From the NCBI RefSeq assembly GCF_002929705.1, contig NZ_PJIN01000010.1, forward strand, positions 49,044 through 113,043: a stretch of DNA of 64,000 nucleotides, given 5' to 3'. Position numbers and translations under genes: made by a program. This DNA is from Arthrobacter sp. N199823 (GTDB lineage Bacteria > Actinomycetota > Actinomycetes > Actinomycetales > Micrococcaceae). The notes below the pieces were generated by a model. It ran no database searches. It saw only the letters and a list, made by a program, of their open reading frames with translations, and was not told where the DNA came from. Below are positions 46,234-55,224 of this stretch, one piece after another; within the stretch, counting starts at the first letter, position 1; each line of letters opens with the position of its first letter.

Positions 46234-46878
46234 TCAGAGTCCCACGTCTGCGGTGCGCAGAAGTGCGACGGCGTCCGGCTGGCCTTCGAAGGTGACAAGA
46301 GCGTGGCCCGTGCGTCCGTTGGCATGCATCAAGAGTTCGCCGGGATCGCCAATGATCGCCACCGAAACTGGCGCGCGCTTGGCAACATGGCGAGGGCCTG
46401 CCGGGTTCACCAGCACAATGCCCAGATCCACGCCGCGGTACATCAAGGCTGCGCGCTTGAGCAATTCCGCCCAGAGCGCCTCCGAATAGCCCGGGTCCAG
46501 GGTCCGCGGGGCCCAGCGGTCCGAGGCGCGGCGGACGTCTTCGGTATGGATGAAGAATTCGGTCAGGTTGGCGAGCTGCTCCACTGACTTCAGCGCAAAG
46601 GGTGACAACTTGGGTGGGCCTGCTCGGAACTTCTCCACGAGGGCAGCAAACGTTTCAGGAGTCTTGGATCTGTCAGCCAATTCTGCAGTGGCACGCTCCG
46701 TTGCCTTCCGCCAAGGCTTCAGGACTAAGCCAAGCCCAACGCGCGGATTGTGTTCGCGCAGGTAGAGGTGAGCGGCCAAATCCTGGGTTAGCCATCCTTC
46801 ACAGAGCGTGGGTGCTCCCGGACCGGCGGCCAGCAGGGTCTCGGCAAGTACTTCGCGGGATGGTTCTACAAATTGCAT
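46234..46878 (-). CDS. TIGR03085 family (maleylpyruvate isomerase-like) protein
   Basis: The 214-residue protein is related to the mycothiol-dependent DinB/maleylpyruvate-isomerase superfamily. It has PTLCEGWLTQDLAAHLYLREHNPR with one metal-type histidine and LTEFFIHTEDVRRA with another, and a C-terminal domain with HANGRTGHALVTF. The function is unknown. The ATG at 46878 gives the family N-terminus (FVEPSREVLAETLL). It is divergent from hisI, and I associate this position with Arthrobacter-type his regions. Confidence 0.85.
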   Translation of the reverse strand: MQFVEPSREVLAETLLAAGPGAPTLCEGWLTQDLAAHLYLREHNPRVGLGLVLKPWRKATERATAELADRSKTPETFAALVEKFRAGPPKLSPFALKSVEQLANLTEFFIHTEDVRRASDRWAPRTLDPGYSEALWAELLKRAALMYRGVDLGIVLVNPAGPRHVAKRAPVSVAIIGDPGELLMHANGRTGHALVTFEGQPDAVALLRTADVGL

Positions 46879-47068
46879 CACTTGTGAAATTAGCATGTAT
46901 TGGCCCCGGATGGCATTGTGAACCGCCGCAATTTGGCTCCCGCATTCATAATTGGCCATGCCGCACCGTGAACTTCCGCCAGTGGCTTAGCGCCACCGCG
47001 CGCCTCCCGCCGTGACGCCGTGCCGCAATGACCCTTGTCAAGGGTTTGAGGCACTAGAATTGGCTGTG

Positions 47069-47482
47069 ATGCAGCAAAGTCCAGATCCCCAGTCCTCGTC
47101 CGCCGCGCCCATGCCTGAAAAGGGTGCAGAATTGTCGGCAGAAGTCGCCGCCTTGCTCAAGCATGATGGGGCCGGCCTGGTTGCCGCCATCATCCAGCAG
47201 TTCGACAGCCAGGAAGTGTTGATGCTTGGCTGGATGGACAATGAGGCCTTGCGTCGCACCCTGACCTCGGGCCGCGTTACCTTCTACTCCCGTTCACGGC
47301 AGGAATACTGGCGCAAGGGTGATACCTCCGGGCACGTCCAATATGTGAAGTCTGTAGCGCTGGACTGTGACGGCGACGCGCTTCTCATCACCGTGGACCA
47401 GGTGGGCGCCGCCTGTCACACCGGCACGCGCACCTGCTTTGATGGCCGCGGGCTGCACGCCGTGGTTGGCCAGCGCGACTAG
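47069..47482 (+). CDS. hisI: Phosphoribosyl-AMP cyclohydrolase
   Basis: The 137-residue zinc enzyme performs the third step of histidine synthesis. Conserved parts are [31 protein letters not shown], and the metal motif DCDGDALLI followed by [11 protein letters not shown]. An N-terminal extension of about 30 Ser/Ala/Pro-rich residues precedes the core. A GTG directly before the ATG is also possible. trpE follows 70 bp downstream on the same strand. Confidence 0.94.
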   Translation: MQQSPDPQSSSAAPMPEKGAELSAEVAALLKHDGAGLVAAIIQQFDSQEVLMLGWMDNEALRRTLTSGRVTFYSRSRQEYWRKGDTSGHVQYVKSVALDCDGDALLITVDQVGAACHTGTRTCFDGRGLHAVVGQRD

Positions 47483-47552
47483 CCCCCAGCGCAACTAAGC
47501 CAGCAAGAAGTTGCTTCATCCGTCCGCTTGAGTCAAGAAAGCCAAACATTTC

Positions 47553-49106
47553 ATGCAAGATCTAGGTGTCATCAGCCCCTCCCTGACGGAATTCCGTGAA
47601 CTGGCCCGCACCCGCCGGGTCATCCCCGTGCATTTGAAGGTCTTGGCCGACGCGCAAACGCCCATCGGCCTCTACCGCGCCCTGGCCGCCGAGGCCCCCG
47701 GCACCTTCTTGATGGAATCCGCTGCCGTGGGCGGGGTTTGGTCCCGCTATTCCTTCATTGGTGTGCGTTCCAGCGCAACCTTGACCACGCACGATGGCGG
47801 GGCCATCTGGCAGGGAACTCCTCCCGTAGGCGTGCCCTTGAGTGGGAACCCGGTGGCCGCCATGGAGGCGACGCTGAAGCTCTTGGCCACGGAGCGGTTT
47901 GCCGGACTGCCGCCCTTTACCTCTGGCCTGGTTGGCTTTGTCGGTTGGGAATCGGTGCGCCACTGGGAGAAGCTGCCCACACCGCCGCCAGATGATCTGG
48001 ACTTGCCCGAGCTTGCCCTGAACCTCATTGCCGACATGGCTGTCCACGACAACAATGAAGGCACCGTGCTGTTGATTGCTAACGCCATCAACGCCAACGG
48101 CACCGATGAGAACGTCGATGGGGCCTGGCATGATGCCGTCAGCCGCATCCATGCCATGGTGAACCAGTTGCGCCAGCCTGTCGCCCAGCCCATGTCGGTT
48201 ATTGAAGTGCCTGCCGCCAGCTTTGCCGATAGCGTTGCCGAACAGTGGGATCGCAATGAGTACCTCAAAGCCCTGGATATAGCCAAGGAAGCCATTGTTG
48301 ATGGCGAGGTCTTCCAAGTGGTGGTCTCGCGCCGCTTTGAAATGGTCTGCGAGGCCAGCGCGCTTGATGTGTACCGGGTTCTGCGTAACACCAACCCCAG
48401 CCCGTATATGTACCTGTTCAGCTTTGAAGATGCCAACGGTGAACCGTATTCCATTGTTGGTTCTTCACCCGAGGCGCTGGTCAGCGTTCTGGGCAGCGAA
48501 GTCATCACCCACCCCATTGCAGGATCCCGCCCCCGTGGGGCCACCACCGAAGACGATAAATGGCTGGCCAAGGACCTTCTCGCCGATGAGAAGGAACGCT
48601 CCGAACATCTCATGCTGGTGGATTTGTCCCGCAATGACCTCTCCAAGGTCTGCGTCCCGGGAACCGTGGATGTCACCCAGTTCATGGAAATTGAGCGGTT
48701 CAGCCACATCATGCACCTGGTCTCTACAGTGGTAGGCACCTTGAGCCCGGACAAGAACGCCTACGATGTCTTGGCCGCAACCTTCCCAGCTGGCACCCTC
48801 TCCGGTGCTCCCAAACCCAGAGCCCTGAGCCTGCTGGATGAATTGGAACCCATCCGTCGCGGTGTCTACGGCGGTGTGGTGGGCTACATCGACTTCGCCG
48901 GTGACATGGACATGGCGATCGCCATCCGCTCAGCGTTGCTGCGCGGCGGCAAGGCCTATGTCCAGGCCGGTGGCGGGATCGTGGCGGACTCAGTCAATGA
49001 AAGCGAAGCCATGGAAACGGTGAACAAGGCCGCAGCACCCCTGCGGGCCGTCTACGCCGCAGCGTCATTACGCACTCTGGACGAGAGCATGGGGGAGGCG
49101 CTATGA
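47553..49106 (+). CDS. trpE: Anthranilate synthase component I
   Basis: The 517-residue protein converts chorismate to anthranilate with the TrpG amidotransferase, which is not in this window. The N-terminal domain has the LLESxxxG-type tryptophan feedback site seen as LMESAAVGG. The chorismate-binding domain has IAGSRPRG, DKWLAKDLLADEKERSEHLM split across DEKERSEH, and FPAGTLSGAPK. No Trp-rich leader peptide or T-box is evident in the 70 bases upstream. Its stop overlaps the next gene (ATGA). Confidence 0.96.
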   Translation: MQDLGVISPSLTEFRELARTRRVIPVHLKVLADAQTPIGLYRALAAEAPGTFLMESAAVGGVWSRYSFIGVRSSATLTTHDGGAIWQGTPPVGVPLSGNPVAAMEATLKLLATERFAGLPPFTSGLVGFVGWESVRHWEKLPTPPPDDLDLPELALNLIADMAVHDNNEGTVLLIANAINANGTDENVDGAWHDAVSRIHAMVNQLRQPVAQPMSVIEVPAASFADSVAEQWDRNEYLKALDIAKEAIVDGEVFQVVVSRRFEMVCEASALDVYRVLRNTNPSPYMYLFSFEDANGEPYSIVGSSPEALVSVLGSEVITHPIAGSRPRGATTEDDKWLAKDLLADEKERSEHLMLVDLSRNDLSKVCVPGTVDVTQFMEIERFSHIMHLVSTVVGTLSPDKNAYDVLAATFPAGTLSGAPKPRALSLLDELEPIRRGVYGGVVGYIDFAGDMDMAIAIRSALLRGGKAYVQAGGGIVADSVNESEAMETVNKAAAPLRAVYAAASLRTLDESMGEAL

Positions 49107-49795
49107 GCTCCGACGCAGTGACGCCCAAGCCCGTCCTCCCGCAACCCGTCAGTTCCGAATCCGTGAACCCGCAGCCGCCGGCTCTTGACCCGGCCAAGCC
49201 CCACACCACTGCCAAGAAGGTGCCGGCCTGGAAGCGTAAATCGACTCTGGTGCTTTTGCTGATCATCACAGCACTGGCTGTCTTCGGCACCACCACGCAA
49301 ACGTGGATTCATGTGGCCATTGCCCAGGGTGAAGTGGCCCAGACCGATCTGGATATCCCCGGAAGTAAAGCTGCCGTGGCTGTCTCCGCGCTGGCATTGG
49401 TGGCGCTTGCAGGTGCTCTGGCCATCACCATCACCGGACGTGTTGCCCGGTTCATCACCTCAACAGTGGTGTTCCTCAGCGCAGTGGGGGTGATCGCGTT
49501 GGCGCTGGCCATCGTGGCAGATCCCGTCACTGCCGCAATGTCTGAGGTGGGTGCGGCCACCGGGATCGAAGGTGCCCCCTCGCAGGCCACAGCTACAGTG
49601 TTCCCGATCCTGGCGGCTGTTGCCGCTGCCATCTTGGCGATCGGAGCGGTACTGGTGTTCTGGCTTGGTCGGTCATGGACCGTTCGTACCAAATATGACG
49701 CTGCAAAGGATCCATCCGCAGCGAAGTCAACCGAGCCAGTTGACGAGATCGACAGCTGGGATCAGCTCAGCCGTGGCGAGGACCCTACGGCCTAA
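49103..49795 (+). CDS. Trp biosynthesis-associated membrane protein
   Basis: The 230-residue protein matches the actinobacterial family found in trp operons (Trp_oprn_chp). It has four hydrophobic segments at about residues 45-62, 92-110, 118-140 and 168-190, with W-I-H-V immediately after the first. A Pro/Ser-rich cytoplasmic N-terminus and a charged C-terminal tail flank them. Its role is unknown; the four-base overlap with trpE supports coupling with tryptophan synthesis. Confidence 0.88.
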   Translation: MSSDAVTPKPVLPQPVSSESVNPQPPALDPAKPHTTAKKVPAWKRKSTLVLLLIITALAVFGTTTQTWIHVAIAQGEVAQTDLDIPGSKAAVAVSALALVALAGALAITITGRVARFITSTVVFLSAVGVIALALAIVADPVTAAMSEVGAATGIEGAPSQATATVFPILAAVAAAILAIGAVLVFWLGRSWTVRTKYDAAKDPSAAKSTEPVDEIDSWDQLSRGEDPTA

Positions 49796-49893
49796 TCACG
49801 GCACAAGTCCGCGGGTTGTCCAGCTTTGGGATTCCGCGGGCAACTAATGGCAGAATGTATTTTTAGTATCCGCGTTAAATAGGGAGATTTACC

Positions 49894-50169
49894 ATGAGCA
49901 ACAAGCCGTCTGCAGCAGTATCCGTGTACGAGAACGTCGACCACAGCGTAGAACTGGGCCATGGAAACAGTCCGGCAGCCTGGAGTAGCGTCCTCGTCAT
50001 GCTGGTTGGCGCCCTTGTAGCGTGCATTGCCTTCGTCATTGGCGCAGAGGCCACCTTGGTGTTCTGGATCGGCGTGGCTGTCATTGCTGTTGGCGTCATC
50101 CTGGGCCCGGTCTTGAAGGCCGCCGGTTACGGTGTTGGCGGAAGCAAGCTGCAGAACAACGGCCACTAG
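49894..50169 (+). CDS. HGxxPAAW family small membrane protein
   Basis: The 91-residue protein has the naming motif HGNSPAAW at about residues 23-30, followed by two hydrophobic segments (VLVMLVGALVACIAFVIG and LVFWIGVAVIAVGVILGPVL). The family is common inside actinobacterial trp operons between trpE and trpC, with no known function. An AGGGAG ribosome site precedes the ATG. trpC begins two bases after its stop. Confidence 0.9.
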   Translation: MSNKPSAAVSVYENVDHSVELGHGNSPAAWSSVLVMLVGALVACIAFVIGAEATLVFWIGVAVIAVGVILGPVLKAAGYGVGGSKLQNNGH

Positions 50170-50171
50170 CA

Positions 50172-51002
50172 ATGAGTGTTCTGCTGGACATCATTGACGG
50201 TGTTCGGGAAGACCTCCGCGCACGCCAAGAGCGTGTGAGCCTGGAGCAGTTGCAAGAGCGCGTGAAGCATGTGGCTCCGGCGCTTGACGCTTGGATTGCC
50301 CTCGGTGGTGACAAGGCTGTGCGCCCGGAGTTGCAGGTGATCTCCGAGGTCAAACGCCGTAGCCCCTCAAAGGGTGATCTGGCTGGGATTTCTGATCCGG
50401 CTGCTCTGGCTACCTTGTACCAGGATGGCGGCGCCAGCATCATCAGTGTGTTGACGGAGGAGCGCCGCTTTGGCGGATCCTTGGCCGATCTCGATGCCGT
50501 GCGTGCCGCTGTGCATATCCCTGTGCTCCGCAAGGACTTCACCTGTGATGAGTACATGATCTGGGAAGCCCGAGCCCACGGTGCGGACCTGGTGCTGCTC
50601 ATTGTGGCGGCCCTGAGCGATGAAGAATTGCGCAGCTACTTGGCGCTGACCCACCAGCTGGGCATGAACGCCGTGGTGGAGACGCACACCGCAGAGGAAA
50701 TTGAGCGGGCCGTGGCAGTTGATGCAAAGATCATTGGCATCAACGTGCGCAACTTGAAAACCCTCGATGTGGACCGCGGCGTTTTCGCCGCACTGTCCGG
50801 CGGTATTCCCCACGGGAACATTGTCAATGGGCCGATCGTGGTGGCCGAATCAGGTGTCCGCGACGTGTCCGACGTCGAACATTATGCAGCGCACGGTGCC
50901 CACGCCATTTTGGTGGGCGAGGCGCTCGTGACGGATTCCACTCCTCGGGAGCGGATCGCGGAGTTCAAAAAAGCTGGGGCCAAGGTCATCAGCACCCGTT
51001 AG
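50172..51002 (+). CDS. trpC: Indole-3-glycerol phosphate synthase
   Basis: The 276-residue TIM-barrel enzyme makes indole-3-glycerol phosphate. Signatures are VISEVKRRSPSKGDL, VLRKDFTCDEYMIWEA, IIGINVRNLKTLDVD and VVAESGV. The ATG is two bases after the HGxxPAAW gene. A hairpin follows its stop, before trpB. Confidence 0.96.
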   Translation: MSVLLDIIDGVREDLRARQERVSLEQLQERVKHVAPALDAWIALGGDKAVRPELQVISEVKRRSPSKGDLAGISDPAALATLYQDGGASIISVLTEERRFGGSLADLDAVRAAVHIPVLRKDFTCDEYMIWEARAHGADLVLLIVAALSDEELRSYLALTHQLGMNAVVETHTAEEIERAVAVDAKIIGINVRNLKTLDVDRGVFAALSGGIPHGNIVNGPIVVAESGVRDVSDVEHYAAHGAHAILVGEALVTDSTPRERIAEFKKAGAKVISTR

Positions 51003-51131
51003 TTTTGCGGCCCGTCCGCGCAGGGCGGGCCCGTTTGCCTGTATGGCTGCGGTCTGAGCGCATAGCGTACCGGCCGCCAGCACCAACGACTTTCAGTGCA
51101 CAATTATTCTTAGAATAGGACGGTGGAACTG
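51003..51131 (+). promoter_or_regulatory. trpC-trpB spacer with hairpin and possible internal promoter
   Basis: This is the only sizeable gap between trpC and lgt. A 9-bp GC-rich stem near 51009-51037 follows trpC. An AT-rich stretch (ACAATTATTCTTAGAAT, 51099-51115) precedes trpB and could hold a -10 element, allowing separate transcription of trpB-trpA-lgt. Confidence 0.4.
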
Positions 51132-52595
51132 ATGGCTCAAGCGCCAGCAGCTTCGTCACAGGATCCCGCTGACATGGTGGATCCGGCAACAGCATTCCTG
51201 CAGGGCTCGGTCCCCGAAGGCTCAGCACCGGAGCATTCGCTGCGGCACGCTCCCGGTCCGTATTTTGGCAGCTACGGCGGCCGTTGGATGCCTGAATCGC
51301 TCATCGCGGCTCTAGATGAAATTGAAGAGACGTTCGAAAAAGCAAAAATCGATCCGGAATTCCTGGCGCAGATTGCGGAATTGAACAAGAACTACTCGGG
51401 CCGCCCGTCATTGTTGACAGAAGCCAAACGTTTCAGCGAGCACGCTGGTGGTGCCCGGATCTTCCTTAAGCGTGAAGACCTCAACCACACCGGCTCGCAC
51501 AAGATCAACAACGTTTTGGGTCAGGCTTTACTGGCCAAGCGCATGGGTAAGACCCGCATCATTGCCGAGACCGGTGCCGGTCAGCACGGTGTTGCCAGTG
51601 CAACCGCTGCAGCCCTGTTGGGTCTTGAATGTGTTGTCTACATGGGTGCAGAAGATTGCCGCCGCCAGGCGCTCAATGTGGCGCGTATGCAGCTGCTAGG
51701 TGCCACAGTGGTGCCGGTGACCAACGGTTCCCAGACCCTCAAGGACGCCATCAACGACGCCCTGCGTGACTGGGTTGCGAACGTTGAGAACACCCACTAC
51801 GTGCTCGGCACCGTTTCCGGCGCGCACCCATTCCCCGCCATGGTGCGCTTCTTCCATGAAGTGATTGGTGAAGAGGCCCGCGGTCAGATCATCGATCAGA
51901 TTGGCCGCTTGCCCGACGCCGTGTGCGCGTGCATTGGTGGTGGCTCCAACGCCATCGGCTTGTTCCACGGTTTCTTGGATGACGCTGCTGTGAAGATCTA
52001 TGGCTTTGAAGCCGCTGGCGACGGCGTTGAGACGGGCCGCCACGCGGCCACCATCACGCTGGGCCGCCCGGGCGTGCTCCACGGCGCACGTTCCTACCTG
52101 ATGCAGGACGAAGATGGCCAGACCATTGAGTCACACTCCATCTCTGCCGGCTTGGATTACCCGGGTGTTGGCCCGGAACACGCCTACTTGGCTGATCTTG
52201 GCCGGGTTAGCTACGAGGCCATCACAGATGTTGAAGCCATGGATGCGTTCAAACTCTTGTGCCGCACGGAAGGCATCATCCCGGCCATTGAGTCCTCTCA
52301 CGCACTCGCCGGTGCTTTGAAGATTGGTCAGCGCCTCACAGCTGATGCAGAAAAGCCCGAAGACGTGGTGATCATCGTGAACCTCTCAGGGCGCGGCGAT
52401 AAGGACGTCCAGACAGCGGCTGACTGGTTCGGTCTGCTGGATGAGGACGGCAACGTCAAGGGCACCATGCTCTCCACCCGCAGTGCCAAGGGTGCCGCCC
52501 ACGGCGCAGGTGTAGAGCACGAAAAGGCGCAGGGCGAAAAAGCCCAGGGTCAAGAAGCCATGGATATCAATGCAGAGGATGCCAGCAATGAGTGA
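51132..52595 (+). CDS. trpB: Tryptophan synthase beta chain
   Basis: The 487-residue PLP enzyme joins indole and serine. The PLP lysine is in HTGSHKINN, with the phosphate loop GGGSNAIG and [13 protein letters not shown]. It is longer than usual at both ends: a 40-residue N-terminal extension and a charged C-terminal tail of about 45 residues with the repeat [10 protein letters not shown]. The ATG at 51132 is preferred over a GTG three codons earlier, as GGTGGA precedes it. It overlaps trpA by eight bases. Confidence 0.96.
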   Translation: MAQAPAASSQDPADMVDPATAFLQGSVPEGSAPEHSLRHAPGPYFGSYGGRWMPESLIAALDEIEETFEKAKIDPEFLAQIAELNKNYSGRPSLLTEAKRFSEHAGGARIFLKREDLNHTGSHKINNVLGQALLAKRMGKTRIIAETGAGQHGVASATAAALLGLECVVYMGAEDCRRQALNVARMQLLGATVVPVTNGSQTLKDAINDALRDWVANVENTHYVLGTVSGAHPFPAMVRFFHEVIGEEARGQIIDQIGRLPDAVCACIGGGSNAIGLFHGFLDDAAVKIYGFEAAGDGVETGRHAATITLGRPGVLHGARSYLMQDEDGQTIESHSISAGLDYPGVGPEHAYLADLGRVSYEAITDVEAMDAFKLLCRTEGIIPAIESSHALAGALKIGQRLTADAEKPEDVVIIVNLSGRGDKDVQTAADWFGLLDEDGNVKGTMLSTRSAKGAAHGAGVEHEKAQGEKAQGQEAMDINAEDASNE

Positions 52596-53445
52596 AAGCA
52601 CTAGCGGCCCCGACGCTCCTGTGACGTACATCAGCAAGTCTCAGGCGGCCATTGAACGCGCCAAGGCTGCCGGCCGCAAGGCCTTGATCGCCTACCTGCC
52701 CGCGGGTTTCCCGGATAAGCAGACCTCCATCGACGCCGCCATTGCTGTGGCTCGCAATGGCGCCGACATCATTGAGATCGGTATCCCGTATTCGGATCCG
52801 GTCATGGATGGTTCCGTTATTCAGGCAGCCACCACCCAGGCTCTGGACAACGGCTTCCATGTTGGGGACGTCTTCGACGTGGTGGCAGCCATTACTGCCG
52901 AGACCGATGCTGCCGTCTTGGTCATGACGTACTGGAACCCTGTCATGCGCATGGGAGTCGATGAGTTCTCACGGCGCTTGGCCGAGGCCGGGGGAGCAGG
53001 ACTCATCACGCCTGACCTGATTCCTGACGAGGCCTCCGAATGGTTCGCCGCATCGGATAAGTACGGACTAGACCGAGTCTTCTTGGTTGCTCCGTCGTCC
53101 ACCCCCGAGCGAGTGGCGAAGACCGTTGCGGCGACGCGCGGATTTGTCTACGCCGTCTCCATCATGGGCGTCACCGGAGCCCGGAGCTCAGTCTCCAGCG
53201 CTGCTGAGGCCGTTGTGGCCGCCGCTCACGACGCCGGCGCCGCAAATGTCTGCGTTGGTCTGGGCGTTTCGCGCCCTGAACACGTCCGCGAGATTGCAGC
53301 CTATGCCGACGGCGTCATTGTGGGAACTGCCCTGGTGGCGGCCCTGCGCGACGGCGGTGTGCCCGCCGTGGGTGCGCTGGCCAAGGAATTGAGTTCCGGC
53401 TTTGACACCCCGTCCACACCCGTAAAGGAAAACGCCACCTCGTGA
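52588..53445 (+). CDS. trpA: Tryptophan synthase alpha chain
   Basis: The 285-residue TIM barrel releases indole from indole-3-glycerol phosphate and channels it to TrpB. The catalytic glutamate and aspartate lie in [20 protein letters not shown], and GVTGARSS and [11 protein letters not shown] form the phosphate site. The ATG overlaps the trpB stop by eight bases. The stop overlaps lgt (GTGA). Confidence 0.96.
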   Translation: MSESTSGPDAPVTYISKSQAAIERAKAAGRKALIAYLPAGFPDKQTSIDAAIAVARNGADIIEIGIPYSDPVMDGSVIQAATTQALDNGFHVGDVFDVVAAITAETDAAVLVMTYWNPVMRMGVDEFSRRLAEAGGAGLITPDLIPDEASEWFAASDKYGLDRVFLVAPSSTPERVAKTVAATRGFVYAVSIMGVTGARSSVSSAAEAVVAAAHDAGAANVCVGLGVSRPEHVREIAAYADGVIVGTALVAALRDGGVPAVGALAKELSSGFDTPSTPVKENATS

Positions 53446-54668
53446 TCTCCACACTTGTACAGCAGTCTCTGGGTAACGCCGTGGTGGCGTCCATCCCGGC
53501 ACCCACTTGGTCCGGCTTTGACCTTGGCCCGTTGCGCATCCACGCTTACGCCCTCTGTATCCTTGCGGGGATTGTGGCGGCCCTCTGGCTGACGGACCGC
53601 CGGTGGAAGCGCCGCGGCGGGCCCGAGGGATCCATCTGGGACATTGCCATCTGGGCCATCCCCTCCGGCATCATCGGCGGTCGGCTTTACCATGTGTTCT
53701 CCTCGCCCGACGCCTACTTTGGCCCGGGCTACGACGGCACCGGCGATCTCTCCCTGATCCCACAGCTTTGGTTGGGTGGCCTGGGAATCTGGGGCGCCGT
53801 AGTGCTCGGTGTGGTGGGTGCCTGGATTGGTTGCCGCCGTGCAAATGTGAAGATTTCGGCCTTCATTGACGCCGCTGCTCCCGGTATTCTGCTGGCTCAG
53901 GCCATTGGTCGCTGGGGCAACTACTTCAACCAGGAACTGTTCGGCGGGCCTACCACGCAGCCGTGGGGCCTGAGCGTTTCACCGGAATTCGTTCCGGTGG
54001 GCTTCAGCCCCGATACCCTCTTCCACCCCACGTTCTTGTACGAGTGCCTCTGGAACCTGGCCGGCGTTGCGGTATTGCTCCTGCTGGACCGAAAGTTGAA
54101 GCTGCGCAACGGACGCCTCTTCCTGCTCTACGCCATGATTTACACAGCCGGCCGCGTTTGGATTGAAATGCTCCGCATTGACACCGCCGAGCAGATCACC
54201 TTCTTCGGTATCACTGCCCGCCTGAACGTGTGGACAAGCATCATCGTCTTCGTGGTTGCGCTGGTGGCGTTCATCGTGATTGGAATGCTGCGTCGCGGTA
54301 AGTCCGACGATTCCGTCTTCCTCCCCGGCCGCGAGCCCGCCCTTGAAGAAGGTGAGGCAAAGGCCGCCGTGAAGAACGACGCCGGAACGTCAGCCCCGAA
54401 GCAATCGTCCAGTAAAGCGGGGGTAAAGCCGGTAACGGAGACCCCCACCGTTTCCACTACGGCGGGTGCCCCTGCTACAACAGTGGCACCCAGGACTGAA
54501 TCTGTTGAGACAGAATCTGCGGCGAAGGACTTGAGTACCTCCGGCTCGGTGAAGTCAGAGTCTGTGACGGTAGAGCCAAGCAAGACTGATTCGGTCAAGC
54601 CCGAGCCAAGCACGCCCGAGTCAAGCAATGCAGCTGTGGACAAGGACGCATCCGTCAAGGATTCCTAG
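53442..54668 (+). CDS. lgt: Prolipoprotein diacylglyceryl transferase with long acidic tail
   Basis: The 408-residue integral membrane enzyme attaches diacylglycerol to lipoprotein cysteines. The catalytic core of about 290 residues has seven hydrophobic segments, the signature GRWGNYFNQELFGG, GGRLYHV and HPTFLYE. About 110 further residues form a Ser/Thr/Pro/Glu/Lys-rich tail with repeated SVxTE- and VKxEPS-like units, likely disordered and cytoplasmic. The GTG start overlaps trpA. Placement at the end of a trp operon is familiar in actinobacteria. Confidence 0.95.
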   Translation: MISTLVQQSLGNAVVASIPAPTWSGFDLGPLRIHAYALCILAGIVAALWLTDRRWKRRGGPEGSIWDIAIWAIPSGIIGGRLYHVFSSPDAYFGPGYDGTGDLSLIPQLWLGGLGIWGAVVLGVVGAWIGCRRANVKISAFIDAAAPGILLAQAIGRWGNYFNQELFGGPTTQPWGLSVSPEFVPVGFSPDTLFHPTFLYECLWNLAGVAVLLLLDRKLKLRNGRLFLLYAMIYTAGRVWIEMLRIDTAEQITFFGITARLNVWTSIIVFVVALVAFIVIGMLRRGKSDDSVFLPGREPALEEGEAKAAVKNDAGTSAPKQSSSKAGVKPVTETPTVSTTAGAPATTVAPRTESVETESAAKDLSTSGSVKSESVTVEPSKTDSVKPEPSTPESSNAAVDKDASVKDS

Positions 54669-54783
54669 ATTCCATGGCTGCTGCTTCTGGCGCTCACTAA
54701 GAACTGACGTGGCGTCCGCGAACTGAGCGCCCATAGACTAAGCGTCGATGAACTGATCCCTGGATCGATATAGCTCCATAGCG

Positions 54784-54816
54784 AAGGTGGCCCCGATATT
54801 TCGGGGCCACCTTTTT
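54784..54816 (+). terminator. Intrinsic terminator of the trp-lgt operon
   Basis: A perfect 13-bp stem (54784-54796 with 54801-54813), a 4-base loop and five T in a row. Confidence 0.88.
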
Positions 54817-54928
54817 CATTGGGCTCGAGGACCCGCCCTCGGCAGCGCAGCCAACCCCCAAGCCCACCGAAACCCTGCACCAGCAGCTCGGCTCAGTGAC
54901 GGCTCTGGTGCCCGGCCCATCACCGGCT

Positions 54929-54944
54929 GTAACTCGGTGGTAAC
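54929..54944 (+). promoter_or_regulatory. GlnR-like box upstream of gltB
   Basis: GTAAC, six bases, GTAAC fits the actinobacterial GlnR consensus (GTnAC-N6-GnAAC). It lies 281 bp before the gltB start. One or two chance matches are expected in a window of this size, so only its location makes it notable. Confidence 0.3.
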
Positions 54945-55224
54945 CACCATGCGTTCCCGCAGAGTCGCCATAGTTGTCCTCTTTACCGAGATGCGCATCG
55001 GAATTAATATTACTGATCTTGCATGTGAGTCCATTATGTAAGATTTGTTGTTTTGACTGATTCCTGCGGAGTTATAGTAAAAACCGCTGCACAGAATAAC
55101 CGGCCCAAGAAGTCTATGTTCATTGTGCATTTGCACTATTCATCGAGTTGGGAATATCCGCATCGCGGAGCACGGGCCAGAGACGTCCCCACCAACGCCC
55201 AATTATGGGAAGGACATCCACGTC

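Larger units (their letters stand above)
54669..55224. other. Spacer between lgt and gltB
   Basis: This 556-bp stretch contains the lgt terminator, a GTAAC-N6-GTAAC element and an unusually AT-rich segment (about 55010-55140) likely to hold the gltB promoter. No gene is supported. Confidence 0.7.

Noticed and set aside
47483-47552. Tryptophan leader peptide or T-box before trpE
   Set aside because: The 70-base gap has no Trp-codon run, no T-box sequence and no attenuator hairpin pair.
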